A stretch of 12,912 bases of DNA from an uncultured Flavobacteriales bacterium. GTDB lineage: Bacteria; Bacteroidota; Bacteroidia; Flavobacteriales; BACL11. Every line of letters starts with the position of its first letter. Positions within the stretch are counted from its first letter, which is position 1. Shown here in pieces: positions 1 through 7,978 of the stretch. The notes under the pieces are model-generated. The model saw only the letters and a program-made list of their open reading frames with translations. It searched no databases and had not been told where the DNA came from. The stretch lies in contig CAJWUS010000028.1 of the NCBI GenBank assembly GCA_913047525.1, forward strand, positions 1-12,912, given 5' to 3'. The translations under genes and the position numbers were made by a program.

Positions 1-266
1 AATCTACGGACGTAAGTGAATATCAACCAACAAACATTAATATTTATCCAAATCCATTTACAAAAAGTACAATCATAAACCTTCCAAATATACAATCCAA
101 CTATAACTTAACCCTCTATGATGTTACAGGACAGAAGGTTTTGGAAAAAGAAGATTTAAACCAAACTTCTTATGAGTTAGAAAGAGGGACTCTTTCAAAA
201 GGTATCTATTTTTTAGAAATAAAAACAGAGGAAAGTAAAAGAATTAAAAGTGTGGTAGTTAATTAA
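1..266 (+). CDS. C-terminal end of a T9SS-exported protein (type A sorting domain), 5' truncated
   Basis: Only the last 87 codons are present (frame beginning at base 3, TAA stop at 264-266); the body of the protein lies outside the window. The tail has the hallmarks of a type IX secretion type A C-terminal sorting domain of about 75 residues: an opening NIYPNPF motif, a central LYDVTGQKV strand, then GTLSKGIYFLEI and a final basic strand ending IKSVVVN. In the family this domain directs a protein, already moved to the periplasm by Sec, through the outer membrane T9SS, where it is usually cleaved and the cargo attached to the surface or released. The cargo function (enzyme, adhesin or other) cannot be judged from the tail. 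It converges on yggS with a single base between the two stop codons. The identification of the domain is firm; nothing is known of the upstream part. Confidence 0.9.
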   Translation, partial: STDVSEYQPTNINIYPNPFTKSTIINLPNIQSNYNLTLYDVTGQKVLEKEDLNQTSYELERGTLSKGIYFLEIKTEESKRIKSVVVN

Positions 267-267
267 T

Positions 268-906
268 TTATCTAGAGCCAAAAATTGCAGAGCCAATTCG
301 CACCATATTACTGCCTTTCTCAATAGCAATTTGGTAATCGCCACTCATCCCAATTGATAAAATTGTTATTTGATTATTTTTCACTTCTTGAAAAACATTT
401 TTTAAGGACTGAAATTCTGCTGAAATTTGCATTTTATTATTGGTAAAAGTAGCCATTGCCATTAGCCCAGTAATTTTGATATTTTTAAATTGTTCAGCAT
501 CTTTTATTACTTCCTGAATTTCATCTATTGCAAAACCAAATTTGCTATTTTCTTGTGCTATATGCACTTGCAAAAGGCAATCAATAATTCTTTTATTTTG
601 CCCTGCTCTTTTGTCAATTTCTTTTAGTAATTTTAAGGAATCTACCCCATGAATTAAAGCAATGAAAGGAGCTATAAATTTCACCTTATTTGTTTGTAAA
701 TGCCCTATCATGTGCCAGGAAATATCTTCCGGGAGAAGTGCTGATTTTTCTACTAATTCCTGCACTTTATTTTCACCAAAAATTCTTTGTCCACTATTAT
801 AAACCTCTAATATATCAGCATTGGTTTTAGTTTTGGAAACGGCAACCAAAGTAATTTCTTTCGGTATGTTTTTTTGTATCGCTTTTAAGTTGTCAGCAAT
901 TCCCAT
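268..906 (-). CDS. yggS: YggS/PROSC-family PLP-binding homeostasis protein
   Basis: This 212-residue protein has the length and motifs of the YggS/YlmE/PLPBP family. These are single-domain alanine-racemase-like TIM barrels that bind pyridoxal phosphate without known enzymatic turnover and buffer PLP in the cytoplasm; loss in other bacteria disturbs vitamin B6 and amino acid pools. The PLP lysine is Lys25 in VAVSKT. Other family motifs are GENKVQE (44-50), WHMIGHLQTNK (64-74), the phosphate-binding SIGMSGDY (184-191) and VRIGSAIFG (202-210). The start is ATG, with the A shared with the TAA stop of the upstream DUF1015 gene (TAATG), which suggests translational coupling. It is the last gene of the minus-strand operon. 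Its place after the PLP enzyme SerC and SerA fits a general amino acid/B6 link, though that is inference. No key residue appears to be missing. Confidence 0.95.
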   Translation of the reverse strand: MGIADNLKAIQKNIPKEITLVAVSKTKTNADILEVYNSGQRIFGENKVQELVEKSALLPEDISWHMIGHLQTNKVKFIAPFIALIHGVDSLKLLKEIDKRAGQNKRIIDCLLQVHIAQENSKFGFAIDEIQEVIKDAEQFKNIKITGLMAMATFTNNKMQISAEFQSLKNVFQEVKNNQITILSIGMSGDYQIAIEKGSNMVRIGSAIFGSR

Positions 907-2120
907 TAGTCAATAGGGTATATGGTAATTCCTGAGCGTAATTTGGGCTGAATATAAGTGCTTTTTGGAGGCATAATTTTTCTTTTATCCGCCACTTCTT
1001 TTAATGCTTTTATAGGAATAGGTTTCAAAATAAAAGCAACAGCATTTACACCACTATCTACTCTTTTTTTTATCTCAGCCATTGGGATATTTCCAGCCAC
1101 AAAGGAGATGTTTTTATCTGTTTTCTCATCTTTAATTCCCAAAATTGGTGATAGTATGTTGTGAGATAAAATAGCAGGATCCAATCTATTTACACAATCA
1201 TCTTTATAACTTCCTTTTTTGGCTATAAGCAGATAGCATTTTCCATCCAAATACATGCCAATTTCACCTTCCTTTTCTCCTTTTGCAAAAGTAGATTCTA
1301 CCAATGTATAAGTGTTTTTAATTTGAGCTATAAAATTAGCTATCGATAAGCCATTCAAACTTTTTACTAACCGATTAAAGTTGATGATATTCAATTGGCT
1401 TTCGGCAATTAAAAAACTCATAAAATAATTGCAATTATTTTCATCAGCTGCATTTCTCTGTTGACTCAATAGTACTGAAGAAGATGTGCGGTGGTGTCCG
1501 TCTGCAATATAAATATCATTAATTTCAGCAAAAGTATTACAAATAAGATTTATTTCCTTTTCAGTATCAATTAGCCATAGCTGATGTTGTACTTTGTTAT
1601 TAGTGGTGAAATTGTATTCAGGCCTTGTTTTACTTACAGATGCTATCAAATTATTGATGTCATTCTTTCCTTTATAGGTTAGTAAAACAGGGTCAGCATT
1701 AAATCCGGTAGTATCTAAATAATCCTTAAACATTTGCTCCCTTTTTGTAAGGGTATGTTCATGTACTTTTATAGTTCCGTTTAAGTAATCTTTAACACTA
1801 CAGGCTGCAATAATTCCTTCAAAAATATATGGACCTCTTTTTTGTTTGTATAAGTAGAATATTTTTTTATCCTCACTTACTAAAACTCCATTTGCTTTAA
1901 ACTCTTCAAATTTTTGTTTTACTAATTTGAATTTTTCAATATTACTTTTCTTATTCTTTTTTTTATACTCAGGGTTTATGATATGCAAGAATGTAAAAGG
2001 ATTATGTTCTAATTTTTCTTTTAAAGCTTCATCTGAATAAGTCAAGTAGGAGCGAGAGGCAAAAAGATGCACATTGTCTCTTGTAGGTCGAATTGCTTTA
2101 AAAGGGCGAACTATTGCCAT
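906..2120 (-). CDS. DUF1015 family protein, linked to serine biosynthesis genes
   Basis: This is a 404-residue soluble protein with no signal peptide or membrane segment. It matches the DUF1015 family (COG4198): N-terminal MAIVRPFKAIRP, then HEHT (120-123), the signature IADGHHR (205-211) with two adjacent histidines and an arginine, and a C-terminal MPPKSTYIQPKLRSG block (383-397). Length is typical for the family. No biochemical function is assigned that I can state with certainty. The gene lies directly after serA, with its ATG overlapping the serA TAA by one base, and its own stop overlaps the yggS start in the same way, so the three genes are probably translated as a coupled set. Recurrent proximity to serA/serC in Bacteroidota, recalled from general knowledge, suggests a role in phosphoserine or serine metabolism. 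The His-His-Arg and Glu-rich motifs look catalytic, but this is inference only. Confidence 0.88.
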   Translation of the reverse strand: MAIVRPFKAIRPTRDNVHLFASRSYLTYSDEALKEKLEHNPFTFLHIINPEYKKKNKKSNIEKFKLVKQKFEEFKANGVLVSEDKKIFYLYKQKRGPYIFEGIIAACSVKDYLNGTIKVHEHTLTKREQMFKDYLDTTGFNADPVLLTYKGKNDINNLIASVSKTRPEYNFTTNNKVQHQLWLIDTEKEINLICNTFAEINDIYIADGHHRTSSSVLLSQQRNAADENNCNYFMSFLIAESQLNIINFNRLVKSLNGLSIANFIAQIKNTYTLVESTFAKGEKEGEIGMYLDGKCYLLIAKKGSYKDDCVNRLDPAILSHNILSPILGIKDEKTDKNISFVAGNIPMAEIKKRVDSGVNAVAFILKPIPIKALKEVADKRKIMPPKSTYIQPKLRSGITIYPID

Positions 2121-3082
2121 TATTGTTTATTAAAATATGCGCAAATTTGTTTAGCAAGTTCTGTTCCTATTCTATCTTGTGCTTCTAGTGTTGCAGCACC
2201 AATATGTGGCGTTAATGAGACTGCTCCATGCATAAGTAAGTGAATAGATGGATTGGGCTCGTTTTCAAAAACATCCAAACCGGCATAGGCCAATTTCTCT
2301 TTGTCCAAAGCAAACATGAGGGCGGTTTCGTCTATTACTCCGCCTCTTGCTGCATTGATGATTCCAGCTCCTGTTTTCATCATCCCAATTTCTTCTGCTC
2401 CTATTATGGATTTACCTCCATCTTTTGGAATGTGAAGAGTAATAAAATCTGAATTTTTAAGCACTACCTTTAAGCTTTCAGTTTCAATGGTGAACGATTT
2501 TTTATCTCCATTAAAAAACTCCAAAGTGATGTTTTCTTTATCTATGAATTTATCATTTGCAATTATTTTCATTCCTAAACCAATTGCTCGTTTTGCTACT
2601 TCTTGTCCTATTCTTCCAAAGCCAATAATTCCCAAAGTTTTTCCTGCTAATTCTCTACCTCCGGCAAATGATTTCTTCAAATCCTTAAAGTGCGTATCTC
2701 CTTCCATTGGCATTTCTCGATTTGAGGCATATAAAAATCTTACCATTCCAAACAAATGGGCAAAAACAAGTTCAGCTACAGAAGCAGAAGATGCAGTAGG
2801 CGTGTTGATTACTTTTAATCCTTTTTCTCTAGCATAATCCACATCAATATTATCCATACCTACCCCTCCTCTTCCAATTATTTTCAACTTTGGGCAAGCA
2901 TCAATTAAATCTTTTCTTACAGTAGTAGCACTTCTTACCAGAAGCACCTGATAATTTTCTATATTGATTTTATCAATCAAATCTTTCTGAGCAATTTTTT
3001 CGGTTACAATATTAAATCCGTTTGTTTTTAAAGAGTCAATCCCAGCTTGGGAAATCCCATCATTTGCTAATACATTTATCAT
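2120..3082 (-). CDS. serA: D-3-phosphoglycerate dehydrogenase, short form without ACT domain
   Basis: The enzyme oxidises 3-phosphoglycerate to 3-phosphohydroxypyruvate with NAD, the first committed step of serine synthesis. At 320 residues it is a short D-2-hydroxyacid dehydrogenase. The substrate-binding part includes VRSATTVRKD (49-58) and GRGGVGMDNID (70-80). The Rossmann motif is GIIGFGRIG (151-159). The catalytic set is Arg246 in NAARGGV, Glu275 in DVFENEP and His293 in TPHIGA. The sequence ends soon after the catalytic domain, so the regulatory ACT and intervening domains of longer SerA proteins are absent, and serine feedback through an ACT domain is not expected. Residues 186-203 form a short charged insertion in the nucleotide domain. 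The assignment as SerA rather than another 2-hydroxyacid dehydrogenase is strengthened by serC, one base upstream in the same direction. Confidence 0.93.
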   Translation of the reverse strand: MINVLANDGISQAGIDSLKTNGFNIVTEKIAQKDLIDKINIENYQVLLVRSATTVRKDLIDACPKLKIIGRGGVGMDNIDVDYAREKGLKVINTPTASSASVAELVFAHLFGMVRFLYASNREMPMEGDTHFKDLKKSFAGGRELAGKTLGIIGFGRIGQEVAKRAIGLGMKIIANDKFIDKENITLEFFNGDKKSFTIETESLKVVLKNSDFITLHIPKDGGKSIIGAEEIGMMKTGAGIINAARGGVIDETALMFALDKEKLAYAGLDVFENEPNPSIHLLMHGAVSLTPHIGAATLEAQDRIGTELAKQICAYFNKQ

Positions 3083-3083
3083 C

Positions 3084-4148
3084 TTAATTTTGTTCTAATT
3101 TTCGCATTATATTTACAAGTATTTGTACACTTTCATTTGGTAGGGCGTTATACAAAGAAGCCCTATATCCTCCAACTGATCTGTGTCCTTTTAGTCCATT
3201 AATTCCAGCTTCTTGCCATATTTTATTAAACATTTTCTCTTTACTGCTATCTGTAAGTAAAAAGCAAACATTCATATTTGACCTATCTTCTTTATTTGCA
3301 GTTCCTTCAAAAAGTGGATTTCTATCAATCTCACTATATAATAAATCAGCTTTTTCCTGATTGGTTTTTTCTATTGCTTCAACCCCTCCAAAATCTTTTA
3401 ACCATTGCAAGGTTAGCATAGATACATAAATAGCAAATACTGGAGGAGTGTTGAACATACTACCTTTACTGATGTGCGTATTGTAATTCAACATTGTTGG
3501 AATTTTCCTTCCAGTTTTTCCCAAAATTTCATCTTTTACGATTACTAAGGTAGTTCCTGCGGGTCCCATGTTTTTTTGTGCACCAGCATAAATTAAATCA
3601 AATTTACTTACCTCAATTGTTCTGCTAAAAATATCCGAGCTCATATCACAAACCATAAGAGTAGGAACTGTTGGGAAATTCTTCATTTGAGTTCCATAAA
3701 TAGTGTTGTTGGATGTACAATGGAAATAATCTACATCATTTGGGATTTCATAGCCTTTTGGGATGTAATTGTAATTTTTGTCTGATGAATCTCCAACAAC
3801 AACAGTATCTCCTAAACTTTTAGCCTCTGTAATTGCTTTTTTAGCCCAAGCACCTGTATTGGTGTAGGCTGCTTTTCCGCCTTCTTTCATCAAATTAAAT
3901 GGCACCATTAAGAATTCTAAACTTGCACCTCCTTGCAAAAATAAAACTGAATACCCTTCAGGCACTTCCAAAAGTTCTTTTACTAGGGCTATCGCCTTTT
4001 TCATCACGTCCATAAAAGGTTTGCTTCTGTGCGATATTTCAATTAATGACAAATTATCGTTATTAAAATTTAGTATTGCTTGGGAAGCTTCTTTCAATAC
4101 TTCTTTTGGTAAAACGCAAGGTCCTGCTGAAAAGTTATGTTTCTTCAT
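3084..4148 (-). CDS. serC: Phosphoserine aminotransferase
   Basis: A 354-residue fold-type I PLP enzyme of normal family length. It transaminates 3-phosphohydroxypyruvate with glutamate to O-phosphoserine and, in organisms making PLP by the DXP-dependent route, also 4-phosphohydroxythreonine. Visible motifs are FSAGP near the N-terminus (6-10), ISHRSKPF (38-45) for phosphate binding, QGGASLEF (72-79), the Schiff-base Lys192 in YAGAQKNMGPAG, and GHRSVGGYRASLYNA (321-335) near the C-terminus. ATG start; the stop lies one base before the serA start, and its own start lies one base after the efp stop, so it is tightly packed in the operon. With SerA it completes two of the three serine synthesis steps. 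No gene for the third enzyme, phosphoserine phosphatase (SerB), is visible in the window; it may lie elsewhere. Confidence 0.96.
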   Translation of the reverse strand: MKKHNFSAGPCVLPKEVLKEASQAILNFNNDNLSLIEISHRSKPFMDVMKKAIALVKELLEVPEGYSVLFLQGGASLEFLMVPFNLMKEGGKAAYTNTGAWAKKAITEAKSLGDTVVVGDSSDKNYNYIPKGYEIPNDVDYFHCTSNNTIYGTQMKNFPTVPTLMVCDMSSDIFSRTIEVSKFDLIYAGAQKNMGPAGTTLVIVKDEILGKTGRKIPTMLNYNTHISKGSMFNTPPVFAIYVSMLTLQWLKDFGGVEAIEKTNQEKADLLYSEIDRNPLFEGTANKEDRSNMNVCFLLTDSSKEKMFNKIWQEAGINGLKGHRSVGGYRASLYNALPNESVQILVNIMRKLEQN

Positions 4149-4149
4149 T

Positions 4150-4716
4150 TTATCCTTTTACTCTTTCAAGATATGCCCCTTTAACAGTATCAATTTTAAT
4201 TTTATCTCCCTCATTTATAAAAAGAGGAACTTGAATATCAGCACCGCTTTCAGTTGTTGCTGGTTTAAAGGTATTAGTGGCAGTATTCCCCTTTACTCCC
4301 GGTTCAGTTTTTGTAATTTCAAGTGTTACATGAGCAGGTAGATCAGCAGAAAGTGGGAAGCCTTTGTCAGCATGAAACAGCACATTAACATTTTCTCCTT
4401 CTTTTAAGAATTCCACATTCTCAATAAACTCCTTTTGCAACATTATTTGCTCATAATCGTCCAGGTTCATCAAATGATAATCATTTCCTTCCGCATATAA
4501 AAACTGATATTTTCTGTTTTCTATTCTTATAACTTCAATTTTAACCCCTGATGTGAAGGTGTTTTCTAATAATCTTCCAGTGTTAAGGTTTCTGATTTTT
4601 GTCCTCACAAATGCTGGTCCTTTTCCTGGTTTCACATGTTGGAACGATTCAATTTTCCAAGGGTCTCCATTATGCTGAATGCATAATCCGTTTCTAAAAT
4701 CTGCTGTTGTTGCCAT
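4150..4716 (-). CDS. efp: Translation elongation factor P
   Basis: The 188-residue protein has the normal EF-P length with three beta-barrel domains: KOW-like N-terminal domain (about 1-64), OB domain (about 65-127) and C-terminal OB domain (about 130-188). The C-terminal block around GADIQVPLFINEGDKIKIDT is the family signature. EF-P binds ribosomes stalled at consecutive prolines and promotes peptide bond formation. The tip residue that enters the peptidyl transferase centre is Lys32 in KPGKGPAFV (29-37). The loop reads PGKGP, with prolines on both sides, a form described for EF-P proteins that work without modification of the lysine. No epmA, epmB or ymfI-like modification gene is in the window. 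Twelve bases separate it from lpxA, with a GA-rich GAAGAAAGAG stretch before the ATG that may act as a ribosome binding site. Confidence 0.97.
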   Translation of the reverse strand: MATTADFRNGLCIQHNGDPWKIESFQHVKPGKGPAFVRTKIRNLNTGRLLENTFTSGVKIEVIRIENRKYQFLYAEGNDYHLMNLDDYEQIMLQKEFIENVEFLKEGENVNVLFHADKGFPLSADLPAHVTLEITKTEPGVKGNTATNTFKPATTESGADIQVPLFINEGDKIKIDTVKGAYLERVKG

Positions 4717-4728
4717 ATCTCTTTCTTC

Positions 4729-5511
4729 TTAATTTTGAATATATCCCTTCATTATCCCTCTGCCAGAATTCTGAATGAAGGAGATAATATTATCCTTTTC
4801 AGGAGAAGCCGGTAATTCGGCTTCTATTTTTGCGATTGCTTGGGTAGTGTTTTTATTAGATTGAAATAAAATTCTATAAATATTCTGAATCTCCTGAATT
4901 TTCTCATCCTTAAATCCTCTTCTTCTCAGACCAATAGAATTAATACCTACAAAAGAAAGTGGCTCCCGTGCTGCTTTTACAAAAGGAGGGACATCTTTCC
5001 TTACCAAAGCTCCACCAGAAATCATGGCATGTGAACCAATATGCACAAACTGATGAATGGCCGAAAGCCCTCCAATAATCACCCAATCTCCAATAGTAAT
5101 GTGCCCACCAAGCGCTACACTATTTACAATAACGCAATTATTACCAATATAGCAATCATGTGCAACATGGCAGTAAGCCATTAGTAAGCAATTGTTTCCT
5201 ATTTCTGTTTTCCCGGTTGCTTCTGTTCCTCTGTTTATCGTTACACATTCTCTGATGGTAGTATTATCCCCTATTATAACTTCCGATTTTTCTCCACCAA
5301 ACTTTAGATCTTGTGGTATTGCTGAAATTACAGCACCAGGAAATATTCTGCAATTCTCACCTATTGTAGCTCCTTCCATTATGGTAACATTCGAGCCAAT
5401 CCAACTCCCTTTTCCAATAGTTACATTTTTGTCAATTGTAACAAATGGCTCAATAACTGCATTGTTGGCAATTTTTGCGCTAGGATGCACATAAGATAAT
5501 GGTTGATGCAT
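4729..5511 (-). CDS. lpxA: UDP-N-acetylglucosamine O-acyltransferase (LpxA)
   Basis: LpxA transfers a 3-hydroxyacyl chain from ACP to the 3-OH of UDP-GlcNAc, the first step of lipid A synthesis, as a cytoplasmic homotrimer. The 260-residue product shows a left-handed beta-helix of hexapeptide repeats from about residue 8 to 185 and a helical C-terminal domain. Motifs are PQDLKF (66-71), HVAHDC (115-120) with catalytic His118, HQFVHIG (153-159), and VRKDVPPF (170-177). Gly166 aligns by eye with the E. coli Gly173 hydrocarbon-ruler position, compatible with a long acyl chain. The reading frame extends 30 codons upstream to 5601, but that part overlaps lpxC-fabZ, is rich in Arg/Ser and is not LpxA-like; MHQPLSYVHPSAKI at 5511 is the natural start, leaving 5 bp after the lpxC-fabZ stop. 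Confidence 0.96.
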   Translation of the reverse strand: MHQPLSYVHPSAKIANNAVIEPFVTIDKNVTIGKGSWIGSNVTIMEGATIGENCRIFPGAVISAIPQDLKFGGEKSEVIIGDNTTIRECVTINRGTEATGKTEIGNNCLLMAYCHVAHDCYIGNNCVIVNSVALGGHITIGDWVIIGGLSAIHQFVHIGSHAMISGGALVRKDVPPFVKAAREPLSFVGINSIGLRRRGFKDEKIQEIQNIYRILFQSNKNTTQAIAKIEAELPASPEKDNIISFIQNSGRGIMKGYIQN

Positions 5512-5516
5512 AATTA

Positions 5517-6908
5517 TTATTTTTTTGCTGCTATTTGTGCTAATAGATCGCCTTCTACTACTATTTCTCCATCTACAAAACCCTTGCCATGCATATGACA
5601 AAGCCCTCTTCTGATAGGTGAAATTAGGTTTAATCTGAAAATGATGGTATCGCCTGGCACGACTTTCTTCTTAAATTTCGCATTATCAATTTTCATAAAG
5701 AAAGTTAAATAATCATCAGGATTGTCCACTGTGCTTAAAATTAAAACCCCACCCGCTTGCGCCATGGTTTCCAACTGTAATACTCCAGGCATAACTGGCT
5801 CCCCTGGAAAATGACCTAAGAAATAATCTTCTTCTTCCTTAACAAATTTTGTTCCAATAATATAATCAGAGCCAAGTTCCCTTATCTCATCAATAAATAG
5901 GAAAGGTTTACGGTGAGGTAGAATGGTTTTTATTTTTTCTTTATCGTATAATGGTTTTGTATTTAAATCAATTGCTGGGGCTGTGTTTCTCATTTCTTTT
6001 CTCATAATTTCTTTAATTTTTTTTGCAAAAGCAATATTGCTGGTGTGTCCTGGTTTTTTTGCAATAACATGTCCTTTTATATTTTTCCCTATCAGAGTTA
6101 AATCACCAATTACATCCAATAGTTTGTGTCTTGCCGGTTCATTTTGGTATCTGAGGTCTAGGTTATTTAAAATTCCCTTTTCTTTCACAGCAATGTTCTC
6201 TTTGTTAAAGGTTTTGGCAAGTTCAGCAAGTTCTTTTTCATCTACATCTTTATCAACAATTACAATTGCATTATTTATATCCCCTCCTTTTATTAAATTA
6301 TTATTTAGTAATTCATCCAATTCGTGCAAAAAACAAAAAGTTCGTGATGAAGAAAATTCAGTTTCAAATTCTGAGATATCCTCCAAAACACTATCCTGTT
6401 TTTGTAAAGTAGTTGAGTTATAATCAATTTCAACAGAAATTTTAAGTTTATCAAATGGAGTAATACTTATTTCGCTTCCAGTATTCTCATCTGTATACGT
6501 TATTTTTCGTTTTACCTGAAAATAGGTTTTATCTTTTTCTTGGTTTTTAATCCCGGCTTTTGTTAAAGCATTAGTAAACTCTATTGAACTACCATCTAAA
6601 ATAGGCGTTTCACATGCATTAATTTTAATAAGTAAATTATCAATTTGCGCACCTGCAATAGCCGCTAAAACATGCTCGGTAGTACGAATACTAACTCCAT
6701 CTTTTTCAATATTTGTTCCTCTGATGGTGTGTACTACTAAATCGATATCTGCTTCAATAATTGGTTTGTTTTCTAAATCTGTTCTTTGAAACTTAATGCC
6801 AAAATCTTCTTCTGCCGGAATAAAAGTGATAGTGCTTTCCACACCAGTGTGAAGCCCAACTCCACTTATGGAAATACTTTGTTTTATGGTTCTTTGTTTT
6901 TTACTCAT
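5517..6908 (-). CDS. lpxC/fabZ: Bifunctional UDP-3-O-acyl-GlcNAc deacetylase / 3-hydroxyacyl-ACP dehydratase
   Basis: A fusion of LpxC (about 1-305) and FabZ (about 320-463), well known in Bacteroidota. LpxC is the zinc deacetylase committing to lipid A; FabZ dehydrates 3-hydroxyacyl-ACP in fatty acid elongation, so the two halves compete for or balance the same hydroxyacyl-ACP pool. With numbering from the chosen start, LpxC shows GVGLHTG (16-22), Glu78-His79 in TTEHVLAA, His261 and Asp265 in [11 protein letters not shown], and His288 in KPGHTS. FabZ shows [12 protein letters not shown] (330-341), catalytic His366 in [11 protein letters not shown] and Glu380 in LETMAQAGG. An in-frame ATG at 6921-6923 would add MKEVK. 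I chose the ATG at 6906-6908 because it starts MSKKQRTIK like relatives, follows a GAAAGAAG stretch and overlaps lpxD by only 8 bp. Confidence 0.96.
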   Translation of the reverse strand: MSKKQRTIKQSISISGVGLHTGVESTITFIPAEEDFGIKFQRTDLENKPIIEADIDLVVHTIRGTNIEKDGVSIRTTEHVLAAIAGAQIDNLLIKINACETPILDGSSIEFTNALTKAGIKNQEKDKTYFQVKRKITYTDENTGSEISITPFDKLKISVEIDYNSTTLQKQDSVLEDISEFETEFSSSRTFCFLHELDELLNNNLIKGGDINNAIVIVDKDVDEKELAELAKTFNKENIAVKEKGILNNLDLRYQNEPARHKLLDVIGDLTLIGKNIKGHVIAKKPGHTSNIAFAKKIKEIMRKEMRNTAPAIDLNTKPLYDKEKIKTILPHRKPFLFIDEIRELGSDYIIGTKFVKEEEDYFLGHFPGEPVMPGVLQLETMAQAGGVLILSTVDNPDDYLTFFMKIDNAKFKKKVVPGDTIIFRLNLISPIRRGLCHMHGKGFVDGEIVVEGDLLAQIAAKK

Positions 6909-7947
6909 TTTTACTTCTTTCATCTAATAAAAATGCTTTTTTTATTTCTGAAACTGTTTTATATATTTCAGGAAGTTTTTTGAATATAATATAGGATCTT
7001 TGGAAATCTCTAATGTCAAAAGCCATAGGACCCTGCACAATTTTCCCTTTTTCAGTAATACTTGATGCAACTCCACTTTGTCCAGCAATTTTTACTCCAT
7101 CAGCAATTGTAATATGACCAACAATTGCACATTGCCCCCCTATCATGCAGTTTTCCCCAATTTTTGTTGAGCCAGCAATTCCTGTTTGTGATGCAATTAC
7201 TGTATTATCTCCAATCTCCACATTATGGGCAATTTGTATTAAATTGTCCAATTTTACGCCATTTCCAATAATAGTTGAGCCCATAGTTGCACGATCAATT
7301 GTTGTGTTTGCGCCAACTTCAGTATCATCTTTTAGCACCACATTTCCTATTTGTGCAATTTTGTTGAATTGGTTTTTATTATCAGGAGAAAAGCCAAAAC
7401 CATCTCCTCCAATTACCACTCCAGAATGCAGAATATTATCTTTCCCAATTTTGCAATCATGGTATATTTTTACGCTAGGGTACAGAATGCTATTATCTGC
7501 AATGTGTACATTTTCGCCAATAAAACAATTCGGATAAATCTTAACATTCTTTCCTATTTTTACATCTTTACCAATATAACTAAATGCACCAACAAAAACC
7601 TTTTTCCCTAACTCAGCAGATTTTTCAATTTTTGACTGCTCATCAATTCCTTCTTTGTTATTTTTCATGTTGTTGTAGACTTCCAATAACTGACTAAAAC
7701 TATGGTAAGCATCCTCCACAACAATAAGAGTAGCGGTAATATTATTTTCTGATTCGAAATCCTTATTTACAATTACAACTGAGGCTTTTGTTGTATAAAT
7801 AAATGGCGTGTATTTTATATTTGCCAAAAAACATAAATCTCCCTTTTCCCCTTCTTCAATTTTTGCCAATGAATTTACCACCGACTCAGGATCTCCGAGA
7901 ATTTTTCCATTTAGGATTTCTGCTATTTGTTTAGCTGTAAACTTCAT
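6901..7947 (-). CDS. lpxD: UDP-3-O-(3-hydroxyacyl)glucosamine N-acyltransferase (LpxD)
   Basis: LpxD adds the N-linked 3-hydroxyacyl chain to UDP-3-O-acyl-glucosamine, the third lipid A step, in the cytoplasm as a trimer. At 348 residues it has the usual length: an N-terminal uridine-binding domain (about 1-100), hexapeptide-repeat beta-helix (about 108-300) and a C-terminal helix. Catalytic His241 lies in [12 protein letters not shown], preceded by [11 protein letters not shown] (176-186) and [12 protein letters not shown] (214-225). The C-terminal [14 protein letters not shown] stretch (307-320) has the Bacteroidota look. ATG start 31 bp downstream of the HD-domain gene; its stop overlaps the lpxC-fabZ start. 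Order lpxD-lpxC-lpxA matches related genomes. Confidence 0.96.
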   Translation of the reverse strand: MKFTAKQIAEILNGKILGDPESVVNSLAKIEEGEKGDLCFLANIKYTPFIYTTKASVVIVNKDFESENNITATLIVVEDAYHSFSQLLEVYNNMKNNKEGIDEQSKIEKSAELGKKVFVGAFSYIGKDVKIGKNVKIYPNCFIGENVHIADNSILYPSVKIYHDCKIGKDNILHSGVVIGGDGFGFSPDNKNQFNKIAQIGNVVLKDDTEVGANTTIDRATMGSTIIGNGVKLDNLIQIAHNVEIGDNTVIASQTGIAGSTKIGENCMIGGQCAIVGHITIADGVKIAGQSGVASSITEKGKIVQGPMAFDIRDFQRSYIIFKKLPEIYKTVSEIKKAFLLDERSKNE

Positions 7948-7978
7948 GGCTGCAAATTTAACAATTCTTATTTTATGT

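Noticed and set aside
259..276. Short palindromes TTAATTAA and TCTAGA near the convergent stop codons, considered as a terminator or attachment site
   Set aside because: They are perfect but loop-less 8- and 6-mers with no stable stem and no T run, and nothing mobile adjoins them.
5512..5601. A 30-codon in-frame extension of the lpxA reading frame upstream of 5511
   Set aside because: It overlaps the end of lpxC-fabZ in another frame, its translation is not LpxA-like, and the ATG at 5511 gives the standard LpxA N-terminus and length.
5517..6908. LpxC-FabZ fusion considered as a novel gene fusion
   Set aside because: The fusion is the well-known normal form in Bacteroidota, and both active sites are complete.
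958..7611. Many plus-strand open frames of 65-166 codons inside the minus-strand operon
   Set aside because: They lie opposite strongly conserved genes, lack recognisable domains and have compositions expected from the antisense of those genes.
7953..7960. Exact match to the Bacteroidota -7 promoter element TAnnTTTG (TAAATTTG, minus strand) in the gap before lpxD
   Set aside because: There is no TTG element 17-23 bases upstream, the match is only 5 bp from the lpxD ATG, and such 8-mers are common by chance in this AT-rich DNA. It remains a possible internal promoter but is not supported enough to list.
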